In this document: piece by piece, positions 1-6,544 of the stretch
How the letters are laid out: each line of letters starts with the position of its first letter
Numbering within the stretch: position 1 is the first letter of the stretch
Source: Gammaproteobacteria bacterium
GTDB lineage: Bacteria > Pseudomonadota > Gammaproteobacteria > Pseudomonadales > GM7GCV1
Length of the DNA: 8,271 nt
NCBI GenBank assembly: GCA_030830945.1
Contig: JAURLY010000168.1
Span: 1-8,271 of the forward strand
Reading direction: 5' to 3'
The notes under the pieces: model-generated
The model's database searches: none
What the model saw: the letters and a program-made list of their open reading frames with translations, nothing else
What the model was told of the DNA's origin: nothing
Position numbers and translations under genes: made by a program

Positions 1-1
1 A

Positions 2-499
2 TTAGTGACTTGATTGCTCAGACTCTTTTTGAAGCGCGCTAACCAGCTTGGAAAAAGCTTTCATGTTCTTTGTGTTCATAGACATAAGAACTTTGTGCGC
101 ATCAATCACTTCCTCTCTCACTTTTTCCGAGGGAGCAGACAATGACTCCAGCTCTGTCATGGATTTTTCGTCTTCGGGTAAACTTGGAGCCAACTCGAAA
201 AGATCGTCAAAACCCATGCTATCGAGAAGTCGAATCATGGATTTGTCTTTAACAATTATCAGCGGTTTAAGCTCCTTGGAAACTGTGTAAAGGCCAACTT
301 TGGCGATAAAACCGAGTGTGGTGCTATCAACGGCCTTGGCGTCTCGCAGATCCAGAACAATGGATTTCAGGTCAATGTCGGAGAAAATATGGTCAATATA
401 TTTGCTTAGGCTCGTACACAGGGTAACTCGCACATCACCAACAAACCGGATGTGATAATTCGCGTCGTTTTCAGCGTAATAAATCCGCCCGTCGCTCAT
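2..499 (-). CDS. rssC: STAS-domain anti-sigma factor antagonist, RssC-like
   Basis: Cytoplasmic protein of 165 residues, complete, with stop TAA at 2-4. The N-terminal ~105 residues form a STAS domain: beta-rich start (GRIYYAE, HIRFVGDVRVTL), a central strand SIVLDLRDA, then VDSTTLGFIA. Ser59 in the DST motif sits where anti-anti-sigma factors of the SpoIIAA/RsbV type are phosphorylated. A second conserved stretch, LLDSMGFDDLF, follows. Residues ~106-165 are a charged, probably helical extension. In partner switching, the unphosphorylated STAS protein binds an anti-sigma factor or kinase, and a PP2C phosphatase resets the phosphorylated form. The gene directly upstream encodes such a phosphatase, so that is the likely partner. 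The ATG abuts the upstream stop; a GAGG lies 14 nt before it, which is long for a Shine-Dalgarno. The symbol rests on recalled resemblance to Pseudomonas RssC and on context; paralogous HsbA is the alternative. The kinase/anti-sigma partner is not visible here. Confidence 0.85.
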   Translation of the reverse strand: MSDGRIYYAENDANYHIRFVGDVRVTLCTSLSKYIDHIFSDIDLKSIVLDLRDAKAVDSTTLGFIAKVGLYTVSKELKPLIIVKDKSMIRLLDSMGFDDLFELAPSLPEDEKSMTELESLSAPSEKVREEVIDAHKVLMSMNTKNMKAFSKLVSALQKESEQSSH

Positions 500-502
500 T
501 TA
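497..502 (-). other. Zero-gap rssB/rssC junction (TAAATG)
   Basis: The phosphatase stop TAA (502-500) is directly followed by the STAS-gene ATG (499-497), the same six-base arrangement as at the preceding junction. A GAGG lies 14 nt upstream, further than usual. Translational coupling would keep the phosphatase and its STAS substrate in fixed proportion. Confidence 0.55.
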
Positions 503-1705
503 TTCTGCGTTCGCCTCATTATTGTCATGATAACCCCGAGCGATCATCAATATGGCGATATCATCAGGGGGTTCTTGGGAAATATCAATATCCAGCACAG
601 GTAAAACGTCGTCTATATCAGGCTTGACCTTGGTTAGCTTTTTTAACAGATAGTCTTCCTGATCTTTTAGATGATTCTGTGGAAGCACCTCCAAAATGCC
701 ATCGGAAAAAGTAATTAGAATAAATTTTTCCGGCAAATCTAATTCGTATATCTCCCAATCAACATTGGGAAACAGACCAACTGGTTTTCCCTTCCCCTGA
801 AGAAACTCAGCCTTTCCATCGTGCACTAACACTGGCAAGGGCAATTGCGCTCCAACAACATATCTTAAGCGGTTCTTTTTTCTATCCAGACTGCCAGAGA
901 ACATGGTCAGGTGTTTGTCTACATGATTGTCGTGCAGGACGGTGTTGATGCTTTCCAAAAAGCCTTCTGGCGAATGCTCAAGTGCAGCAATGTCATTTTC
1001 CATTATCTGCTTTCTGACAATCCGTCGCATAAGCTGGCGAACCATCACCGTTATGAACGCAGAAGAAGCACCATGACCAGAAACATCCGTCAGATAAAAC
1101 AAAAAATAATCATGCAGTGCTGACATGTAATTGATGCCGTCACCAGACAAATATAGGGATGGCAGTATTTTTCGGCCAATATAATAAGGCGGCTGAATCA
1201 ATGGCGATGGCGGCAGCAAGGACTGTTGCATTTGCTTGCCCGCGAGCTGATCCGCCTGGAGGATTCCCAGCCGACGCTCAGATTCCAGCATGGCTTTTTT
1301 CAAACGGCGGTGCGTACGCATTTTTCGGGCTATTTGCAGTCGTTTTTCCTTAGCTCGTTCAGTGCCCAGCAAAAGGGTTCTCTCTGTGAACGGACACGGC
1401 AGGCAATCCTTGTTTTCTTGCTGAAAAGCCTCAAGCACCTGGTCAATATCGTGACGCCGAATCAATTGAATGTACTGGATCTCGGATTTTTGGGGATAGC
1501 TCTTGTTAATTTTTTTCTCCACTGCATCGCAGAGATCGATATCACAAATAACAATATCCGGCCCCGCGCGTTCGGTAGTTGCTTCCAACGCCTCGAGGTC
1601 ACCGAAGGTAAATACCTTATGTCCGCGCCTGCCCAGGTAACGGGATACCAGCCTGCGTACAAGCGGGTCCCGGTCAATGCAAAAAATTCGGAGAAGAGAC
1701 CGCAT
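500..1705 (-). CDS. rssB: Response regulator with PP2C (SpoIIE-type) phosphatase output, RssB-like
   Basis: Cytoplasmic signalling protein of 401 residues. Residues 1-~118 are a receiver (REC) domain, ~118-165 a basic coiled-coil-like linker ending AGKQMQQSLLPP, and ~175-392 a PP2C/SpoIIE-type phosphatase. PP2C motifs seen: LYLSGDG (Asp189), TDVSGHG (Asp207), FSDG (Asp335) and PDDIAIL (Asp381-382), so metal binding should be intact; the usual second Asp of GDFxD is Asn192. The phosphatase is expected to dephosphorylate the STAS protein encoded next. The REC domain is odd: Asp55 remains as phospho-acceptor, but the acidic pair reads Asp11-Arg12, the Thr/Ser position appears to be Ile82, and the invariant Lys is Cys104. 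All five cysteines (9, 54, 59, 101, 104) lie in REC. There is no C-terminal HATPase kinase domain, unlike HsbR, and together with the neighbouring mlaA this favours Pseudomonas-type RssB, which I recall as REC-PP2C. E. coli RssB, the RpoS adaptor, is related, but its role should not be assumed. The ATG directly follows the mlaA stop. Confidence 0.85.
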   Translation of the reverse strand: MRSLLRIFCIDRDPLVRRLVSRYLGRRGHKVFTFGDLEALEATTERAGPDIVICDIDLCDAVEKKINKSYPQKSEIQYIQLIRRHDIDQVLEAFQQENKDCLPCPFTERTLLLGTERAKEKRLQIARKMRTHRRLKKAMLESERRLGILQADQLAGKQMQQSLLPPSPLIQPPYYIGRKILPSLYLSGDGINYMSALHDYFLFYLTDVSGHGASSAFITVMVRQLMRRIVRKQIMENDIAALEHSPEGFLESINTVLHDNHVDKHLTMFSGSLDRKKNRLRYVVGAQLPLPVLVHDGKAEFLQGKGKPVGLFPNVDWEIYELDLPEKFILITFSDGILEVLPQNHLKDQEDYLLKKLTKVKPDIDDVLPVLDIDISQEPPDDIAILMIARGYHDNNEANAE

Positions 1706-1708
1706 TTA
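1703..1708 (-). other. Zero-gap mlaA/rssB junction (TAAATG)
   Basis: The mlaA stop TAA (1708-1706) is immediately followed by the ATG of the phosphatase gene (1705-1703). The last ~25 bases of mlaA are AT-rich and contain no recognisable Shine-Dalgarno sequence at a normal distance. This suggests that the phosphatase gene is translated by re-initiation or coupling after mlaA. Starting at this ATG fits the protein, because the first strand of the receiver domain begins within five residues. Confidence 0.6.
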
Positions 1709-2428
1709 AAAATCGGTATCGAAATCGTCCATATCTTCACTCAACTCTCCATCGTTGATGAGATATTCCCGGCGCTGCATATAGGCATCTTTTAGGAAAA
1801 GATAACGGTCTCCACTGACAATCTCTTCCGTCTGCAGCAACTGGGCCCGGCTCTGGACAATATCCCAAGTGTTGAGTAGGTACTTGTCTCGGGAGGACTC
1901 AACATAATTAACCGGGTCAAAAAAGTAATCGACAACGCGTGATGGCGCATCCCTTAACGAGGATGGCCCAATAAAAAGGACATATAAATAGGGACCCGAA
2001 CCGACGCCCCAAACAGCCAGCGTCTGGCCAAAATCTTCTGGATCATTCTTTCTAATACCCATCTTATCTGCAACTTCAAACAAGCCTAAAACACCTAGCG
2101 TGGAATTAATCAAAACTCGAGAAGTTGCTGTGCCCGCCTCACCTAACTCACCTTGAAGTAGCTCATTTGCGGCAGTCCCAACTTCCTTAAGATTGGCAAA
2201 AGCACGGGAAAAAGAATCTTCCACGGGATCGGGAAGAATATTGGTATAGCCCTTGGCGATGGGCTTTAAAATATACTGATCAGCGACTTCGGTAACGTTG
2301 TATGACGCCTTGTTAAATTTCTCCAGGCCGGAGTCTGACTCCCTGATCTCAGTCTGGGTAACCGTGGTACATGCAGGTAATAAAAAGCTTAAAGCCAGCA
2401 GACAGGCCGCCTGTGGAATTTTTTTCAT
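1706..2428 (-). CDS. mlaA: MlaA (VacJ) outer-membrane lipoprotein of the Mla lipid transport pathway
   Basis: Lipoprotein of 240 residues. A short signal peptide (MKK, hydrophobic core LLALSFL) ends in the lipobox LPAC with Cys20 as the lipidated residue. Position +2 is Thr, not Asp, which fits sorting to the outer membrane. Family motifs follow: GLEKFNKASYNV (34-45), ILKPIAKGY (53-61), INSTLGVLGLFEVAD (107-121), FGQTLAVWGVGSGPY (133-147), GPSSLRD (154-160) and SRAQLL near 193. The C-terminus is acidic. MlaA forms a channel in the inner leaflet of the outer membrane and removes phospholipids misplaced in the outer leaflet, passing them to periplasmic MlaC. The mlaFEDCB genes are not in the window, which is common for mlaA. 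A variation is SGLE where E. coli and many others have DPLE. AGGCGAG at 2431-2437 is a well-spaced Shine-Dalgarno. The gene is first of a probable mlaA-rssB-rssC operon. Confidence 0.95.
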   Translation of the reverse strand: MKKIPQAACLLALSFLLPACTTVTQTEIRESDSGLEKFNKASYNVTEVADQYILKPIAKGYTNILPDPVEDSFSRAFANLKEVGTAANELLQGELGEAGTATSRVLINSTLGVLGLFEVADKMGIRKNDPEDFGQTLAVWGVGSGPYLYVLFIGPSSLRDAPSRVVDYFFDPVNYVESSRDKYLLNTWDIVQSRAQLLQTEEIVSGDRYLFLKDAYMQRREYLINDGELSEDMDDFDTDF

Positions 2429-2477
2429 ATCTCGCCTGAAAAGGGTTTGTTATTTTTTCATGTTGCAGTGCCAAAAT

Positions 2478-2506
2478 ATTGTAACGCTACCGCTTTTAAT
2501 TGACAC
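2478..2506 (-). promoter_or_regulatory. Predicted sigma-70 promoter for mlaA-rssB-rssC
   Basis: On the minus strand GTGTCA (2506-2501) resembles a -35 box (4 of 6 matches to TTGACA). After a 17-bp spacer comes TACAAT (2483-2478), 5 of 6 matches to TATAAT. Transcription would start near 2471, giving a leader of about 43 nt before the mlaA ATG. It is the best match in the 123-bp gap downstream of hrpA. I see no clear intrinsic terminator for hrpA in this gap, so read-through from hrpA is also possible. Confidence 0.45.
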
Positions 2507-2551
2507 AGTAATCCGAAAAAAATCCTGCGTAATACACATAAATTGTCATTT

Positions 2552-5500
2552 TTAATGTTCCCGAAGGGTTGCCGTAGCCTTCAAAGTCATTTCAAAGTGA
2601 TTTTCCAGTCGTTTTCGGGAAACCGGTCTGCTGGTTTTAATCGGCTGCGAAAATAGTGAAATCCGATACTCCTCCAGTAACCAACGCAAATCAATGAGTT
2701 CAGATGACTCACCACGGCGATGTATGGAGATTTCTTTGACCAATTGCCGATATCTGTTTTGCATCTCTGTGATCTCAGTCACCATTTCCAGATCTCTGGG
2801 TAATTGTCCCTGCATTCGATCTATGCGTTTACTGATGCCTTTGAGATAACGCCCTACATGTTGCCGCCACTCTGTAGGCATGGACTGGAGAAAATGTTTG
2901 GCAAATAGATCAGCTAGCTGTGTGTTGATATCAGCAACAGCTTCATCGAAGTCTGCTGATAATGCCGATATTTCAGATTTAACATCGCGCAACTGATCGG
3001 CCCAATCCAAACAGAGTGACTCCAGCTCAAGCGCTCTGCGAACCAGCTCGCCACGATGGCGATCAACTTCTTCTTGAAATACTTTAGGGCTTCTAATCCC
3101 GACTGCTTCAGGCAATATGTCCTGGGCGACAGCCATCACCAGATCCTCTTTCAATTCAGACAATGTCATCTGAATATCAGAGGTGGGATTTAACAGCGTC
3201 ATCAACCGCAAGTCAGCAGATTTAAATAATTCCTTCCTTAGGTATTTTCCCGCGTCCGATTGCACCAGAAGAAACAGTCGCTGTACTCCCTTTGTGTGAA
3301 CATAGCGTGCTTCTTCAACATTATCCCTCAGGCTGTAACCCACTCGGTCAAACTTATCTTCAAGAGCTGGCCATAGCCGTACGTTTTCCTTGCCCTTGTT
3401 TATATCCACAAACTCTGGAAGTTCGCCGAACGTCCAGCTGCAAGCATCAGGAAAATCCGGCGCCGCCGCCTTGATATACGAGATCGCTTCCTGTGCCTGC
3501 AATCGATATTTCTCACGCAACTCCCTAAGGTTTCTGCCCGATGCCAGACAACGACCGTCGTCATCTTCAAGGCTATAGCGCATGAGATAAAAATCATCGA
3601 CCGTAACCTCCTGCCAGGCATCTTCCGGGAGTGCTTTACCCATGGATCGCTTTAACTGGTGGGATAATGCCTCTAGCAGAGGCTGATCTCCGGGCCTCAT
3701 GGAAGGCCAGATTTTGTCCACATGGGCGGGTATTGGCACCAATTCTCGTCGATAGCGCTTGGGAAGGGCCTTTAGTACTGCAACCAATTTGTCTTTAAGT
3801 AGTCCGGGCACAAGCCACTCAACCAAGTGTTCCGGCACCTGATGCAATTGGTCCACGGGCACATGCAGCGTAACGCCATCCTCTTCCGAACCGGGCTGAA
3901 ATTTATAGCTCAGGCGAAAACCTAAACCTTGCCAGTCCAGTGTGTAGGGGAACTCAACCAATTTATCCTGATCGACAGAGGCCGTTAGGGAATCCTCATC
4001 AAGAAACAGTATTTGGGGATTATCTGCTTCCGCCTGAGATCGCCATATTTCAAACGTAGCCTGATCATTTACCTCTGCAGGAATCCTGCTCATATAAAAC
4101 TGGAATAACTGTTCTTCATCGACCAACAGCTCACCCGACCGGGTTCGATCCTCCAATTCCTGAAGGCGTTCACAAACTTCACGATTGTGACGAAAAAAAC
4201 GGCCTCTTCCCCGGTATTTCCAGTTCGCCAATGCTTCACGCACAAATAGCTCATGACAAAGGTCGGGTTCTATCGACTTATAGCTCACCTTGTGCTGATC
4301 GCTTACCACCAGACCAAACAGGGAGTAGCGCATGCGCGCCATGATCTCGCCCCTTCTTGCATGATAATAAGGCTCGTAATAATCAGTCTGCAGCGCATGG
4401 TCCGCTATACCTAGCAACCACTCTGGATTCACTTTGGCGACCTGATGAGCAAACAACTGGCTGGTATCGAGCATCTGTGCAGCAAAAATACATTTAGGTG
4501 GTTTTCTCGACAGGTGAGATCCCGGAAAAATACGAAAGCGGCGATTTCGAGTACCGAGAAATTCCTTATTTTCCTGTTGTACACCAATTTGGGTAATCAG
4601 CCCGCTCAACAACGCTCTATGCAGGCATTTGTAGCTCGGAGGGCTTTGATTGAATTTCCAGCGTAGCTCACGTGCCATAAGACTCAGCTGAAAATGCACC
4701 TCACGCCACTCGCGCATGCGCAGAGGTGATAAAAAGTGTTTGCGGCACCAATCATCAAGCTTACGATTACTCAATCCTTGGCGGTTTTCCTGATAGGCAT
4801 TCCAAATATTGAGAATCGCATTAAAGTCGGATTCCTTATCCATAAATAGACGATGCTTTTCATCCGCTTGCTGTTGTTTGTCTGCCGGACGTTCAAGTGG
4901 GTCTTGAATGGACAGAGCGCTGACAATCGTGACCGCTTCAGTCAGGCATTGGTCTTTTTGTGCCTGCCAGAGAATTCGGGCAAACCGCGGATCGACCGGA
5001 AGTCCAGATAAGAGCTGTCCTAATTTGGTAATGCGGTCATCTGCGTCGACCAGTGACAGTTCTTCAAGCAGTCTCAGGCCATCGCGCACCTGCTTGTCTT
5101 GCGGTCGCTCAACAAACGGAAAGTCAGCTATATCTCCCAATTTAAGGCTCTGCATTTGCAGTATTACCGCCGCAAGGTTTGTTCGCATGATTTCCGGTGC
5201 GGTAAATTCGTCACGCGTGAGGAAATCCTGCTCAGAGTACAGCCGAATACAAATACCATCCGCAATACGACCACAGCGCCCTGCCCGCTGATTGGCACTG
5301 GCCTGACTAATGGGTTCAATGGGCAAGCGCTGTACCTTCGTACGCACACTGTAGCGACTGATTCTGGCCGTGCCTGTGTCTATCACATAACCAATACCCG
5401 GCACCGTCAGGGAGGTTTCGGCTACATTGGTTGCCAGCACAACTCGTCGCCCGCGCCCTGTTTTAAAAACGCGGTCCTGCTCAGCAATACTCAACCTTGA

Positions 5501-6469
5501 ATACAAGGGTAGGATATCCAGATTTTTTAAGTGCGCTCGCCGCAGCGCCAGGGCCAATTCCCGTATATCTCGCTCTCCTGTGCAGAAAACCAGAATATCG
5601 CTGGCTTCATGCGAGAGCGGCTCCGTTTCAATAATCTCTTTTACCTGGCCAAGGACTGCATCCACCGGATTTTCGTATTCGTCTTCCCAGGGACGATAAA
5701 ATATTTCTACCGGGAATGTACGCCCGGATACTTCTACCACAGGCGCCGAATCAAAATGCTCGGAAAAACGATCAACATCTATGGTTGCCGAGGTAATGAT
5801 CAATTTTAGATCGGGACGTTTTGGCAATAACTGCTTAAGGTAGCCCAACAGAAAGTCAATATTGATACTGCGCTCATGAGCTTCATCAATAATGATGCAT
5901 TCGTAATTTCGCAGATAGGGATCGCGCTGGATTTCAGACAGTAAAATTCCATCTGTCATTAGCTTTACCAGGGTGTTTGGGCTACTTTGATCCGTAAATC
6001 GCACCTGATAGCCCACCAGGCTTCCCAGAGGCGTTTTTAGCTCTTCTGCAATACGAGCAGCTACTGAGCGTGCAGCGACCCTCCTTGGCTGGGTATGGCC
6101 AATAAGGCCTCGTGTGCCCAGACCAAGCTCCAGACAGATTTTAGGTAATTGAGTCGTTTTCCCTGACCCGGTTTCCCCTGCGACAACAATGACCTGGTTT
6201 TCCAATAGCAGTCTTTTTATTTGCGCTGATTCCGCTGTTATAGGTAACTGGGGATAATGGATTTGGGGAATTTGTTCGCGTCGCAGGGCAATCCACTCAA
6301 GCGATTCTTCGATAGATTTCGTCAGCTTCGCCAAATCTTTACTAATCGGCTTATTTTGTGAAATCCGCTGTTTGACCCGTGAAAGACTTTTTTCCAGACG
6401 ATACTGATCACGCCCGGAAACCCCATGCGCAAGCTGTTGTTCGATTAGTTTTAGGTTGGTATTAACCAT
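2552..6469 (-). CDS. hrpA: ATP-dependent RNA helicase HrpA (DEAH box)
   Basis: Cytoplasmic RNA helicase of 1305 residues, about the E. coli HrpA length (~1300), so complete. The helicase core shows motif I GETGSGKT (98-105), TQPRR (126-130), MTDGILL (171-177), motif II DEAH (195-198), motif III SAT (227-229), motif V TNVAETSLT (347-355) and motif VI QRAGRCGR (394-401). These are followed by the winged-helix/HA2 region (~430-545), an OB-fold (~612-690, with RFRIFPGS) and a long C-terminal DUF3418 region (~705-1290) typical of bacterial HrpA. The family unwinds RNA 3' to 5' using NTPs and has been linked to mRNA processing and ribosome-associated work. The start is well placed: an in-frame TGA lies five codons upstream, no other start codon lies between, and the N-terminal region resembles that of E. 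coli. The Shine-Dalgarno is weak (GAG 11 nt upstream). A terminator separates it from pnp, and I found no convincing promoter, so how it is transcribed is open. Confidence 0.96.
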   Translation of the reverse strand: MVNTNLKLIEQQLAHGVSGRDQYRLEKSLSRVKQRISQNKPISKDLAKLTKSIEESLEWIALRREQIPQIHYPQLPITAESAQIKRLLLENQVIVVAGETGSGKTTQLPKICLELGLGTRGLIGHTQPRRVAARSVAARIAEELKTPLGSLVGYQVRFTDQSSPNTLVKLMTDGILLSEIQRDPYLRNYECIIIDEAHERSINIDFLLGYLKQLLPKRPDLKLIITSATIDVDRFSEHFDSAPVVEVSGRTFPVEIFYRPWEDEYENPVDAVLGQVKEIIETEPLSHEASDILVFCTGERDIRELALALRRAHLKNLDILPLYSRLSIAEQDRVFKTGRGRRVVLATNVAETSLTVPGIGYVIDTGTARISRYSVRTKVQRLPIEPISQASANQRAGRCGRIADGICIRLYSEQDFLTRDEFTAPEIMRTNLAAVILQMQSLKLGDIADFPFVERPQDKQVRDGLRLLEELSLVDADDRITKLGQLLSGLPVDPRFARILWQAQKDQCLTEAVTIVSALSIQDPLERPADKQQQADEKHRLFMDKESDFNAILNIWNAYQENRQGLSNRKLDDWCRKHFLSPLRMREWREVHFQLSLMARELRWKFNQSPPSYKCLHRALLSGLITQIGVQQENKEFLGTRNRRFRIFPGSHLSRKPPKCIFAAQMLDTSQLFAHQVAKVNPEWLLGIADHALQTDYYEPYYHARRGEIMARMRYSLFGLVVSDQHKVSYKSIEPDLCHELFVREALANWKYRGRGRFFRHNREVCERLQELEDRTRSGELLVDEEQLFQFYMSRIPAEVNDQATFEIWRSQAEADNPQILFLDEDSLTASVDQDKLVEFPYTLDWQGLGFRLSYKFQPGSEEDGVTLHVPVDQLHQVPEHLVEWLVPGLLKDKLVAVLKALPKRYRRELVPIPAHVDKIWPSMRPGDQPLLEALSHQLKRSMGKALPEDAWQEVTVDDFYLMRYSLEDDDGRCLASGRNLRELREKYRLQAQEAISYIKAAAPDFPDACSWTFGELPEFVDINKGKENVRLWPALEDKFDRVGYSLRDNVEEARYVHTKGVQRLFLLVQSDAGKYLRKELFKSADLRLMTLLNPTSDIQMTLSELKEDLVMAVAQDILPEAVGIRSPKVFQEEVDRHRGELVRRALELESLCLDWADQLRDVKSEISALSADFDEAVADINTQLADLFAKHFLQSMPTEWRQHVGRYLKGISKRIDRMQGQLPRDLEMVTEITEMQNRYRQLVKEISIHRRGESSELIDLRWLLEEYRISLFSQPIKTSRPVSRKRLENHFEMTLKATATLREH

Positions 6470-6496
6470 CGTCTTAACGTCTCACATACCCCAGAA

Positions 6497-6530
6497 CCAA
6501 AAAAGCCCTGATTTAACAGGGCTTTTTTGG
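6497..6530 (-). terminator. Bidirectional-looking intrinsic terminator after pnp
   Basis: A perfect inverted repeat has 14-base arms (6497-6510 and 6517-6530) around a 6-base loop. Each arm has a GC core (GCCCTG/CAGGGC) flanked by a run of six A or T. On the minus strand the hairpin is followed by TTTTTT, 15 nt past the pnp stop codon, so it should terminate pnp. Symmetry gives the same A-tract/hairpin/T-tract on the other strand, but no plus-strand gene needs it here. It lies only 27 bp upstream of the hrpA start codon. Confidence 0.9.
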
Positions 6531-6544
6531 CAAACAACAACTGG

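Noticed and set aside
500..1705. Annotating the phosphatase/STAS pair as hsbR/hsbA (flagellar and biofilm control)
   Set aside because: HsbR carries an additional C-terminal kinase-like domain that is absent here, and no flagellar gene is nearby; the mlaA neighbour and PP2C sequence fit the RssB/RssC type better. Without a search this is not certain.
1226..1795. A 189-codon plus-strand open frame opposite the phosphatase gene
   Set aside because: It lies entirely opposite well-supported coding sequence, spans the mlaA/rssB boundary and shows no recognisable domain; it is a shadow frame.
2437..2460. TGAAAA/TTTTCA inverted repeat in the mlaA leader, next to the Shine-Dalgarno, as a regulatory hairpin
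   Set aside because: Only six mostly A-U pairs around a 12-base loop; too weak to claim.
2464..2476. TTGGCACTGCA on the minus strand as a sigma-54 promoter
   Set aside because: The GG and GC elements do not have the required -24/-12 spacing, and TTGCA is not in register.
2481..2490. GTAACGCTAC as an operator palindrome overlapping the predicted -10 region of mlaA
   Set aside because: Imperfect over ten bases and without extended symmetry; expected by chance at this length.
2500..2533. Plus-strand TTGACA (2500-2505) as the -35 box of an antisense promoter running into hrpA
   Set aside because: No acceptable -10 box follows at 16-18 bp; the nearest TAAT-like sequence is 22 bp away. The same bases are better read as the reverse-strand -35 region for mlaA.
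6512..6540. TTGTTG (-35) and TTAAAT (-10) with 18-bp spacing as the hrpA promoter
   Set aside because: Only 3 of 6 and 4 of 6 matches, and the -10 box lies inside the terminator hairpin; too weak to annotate.
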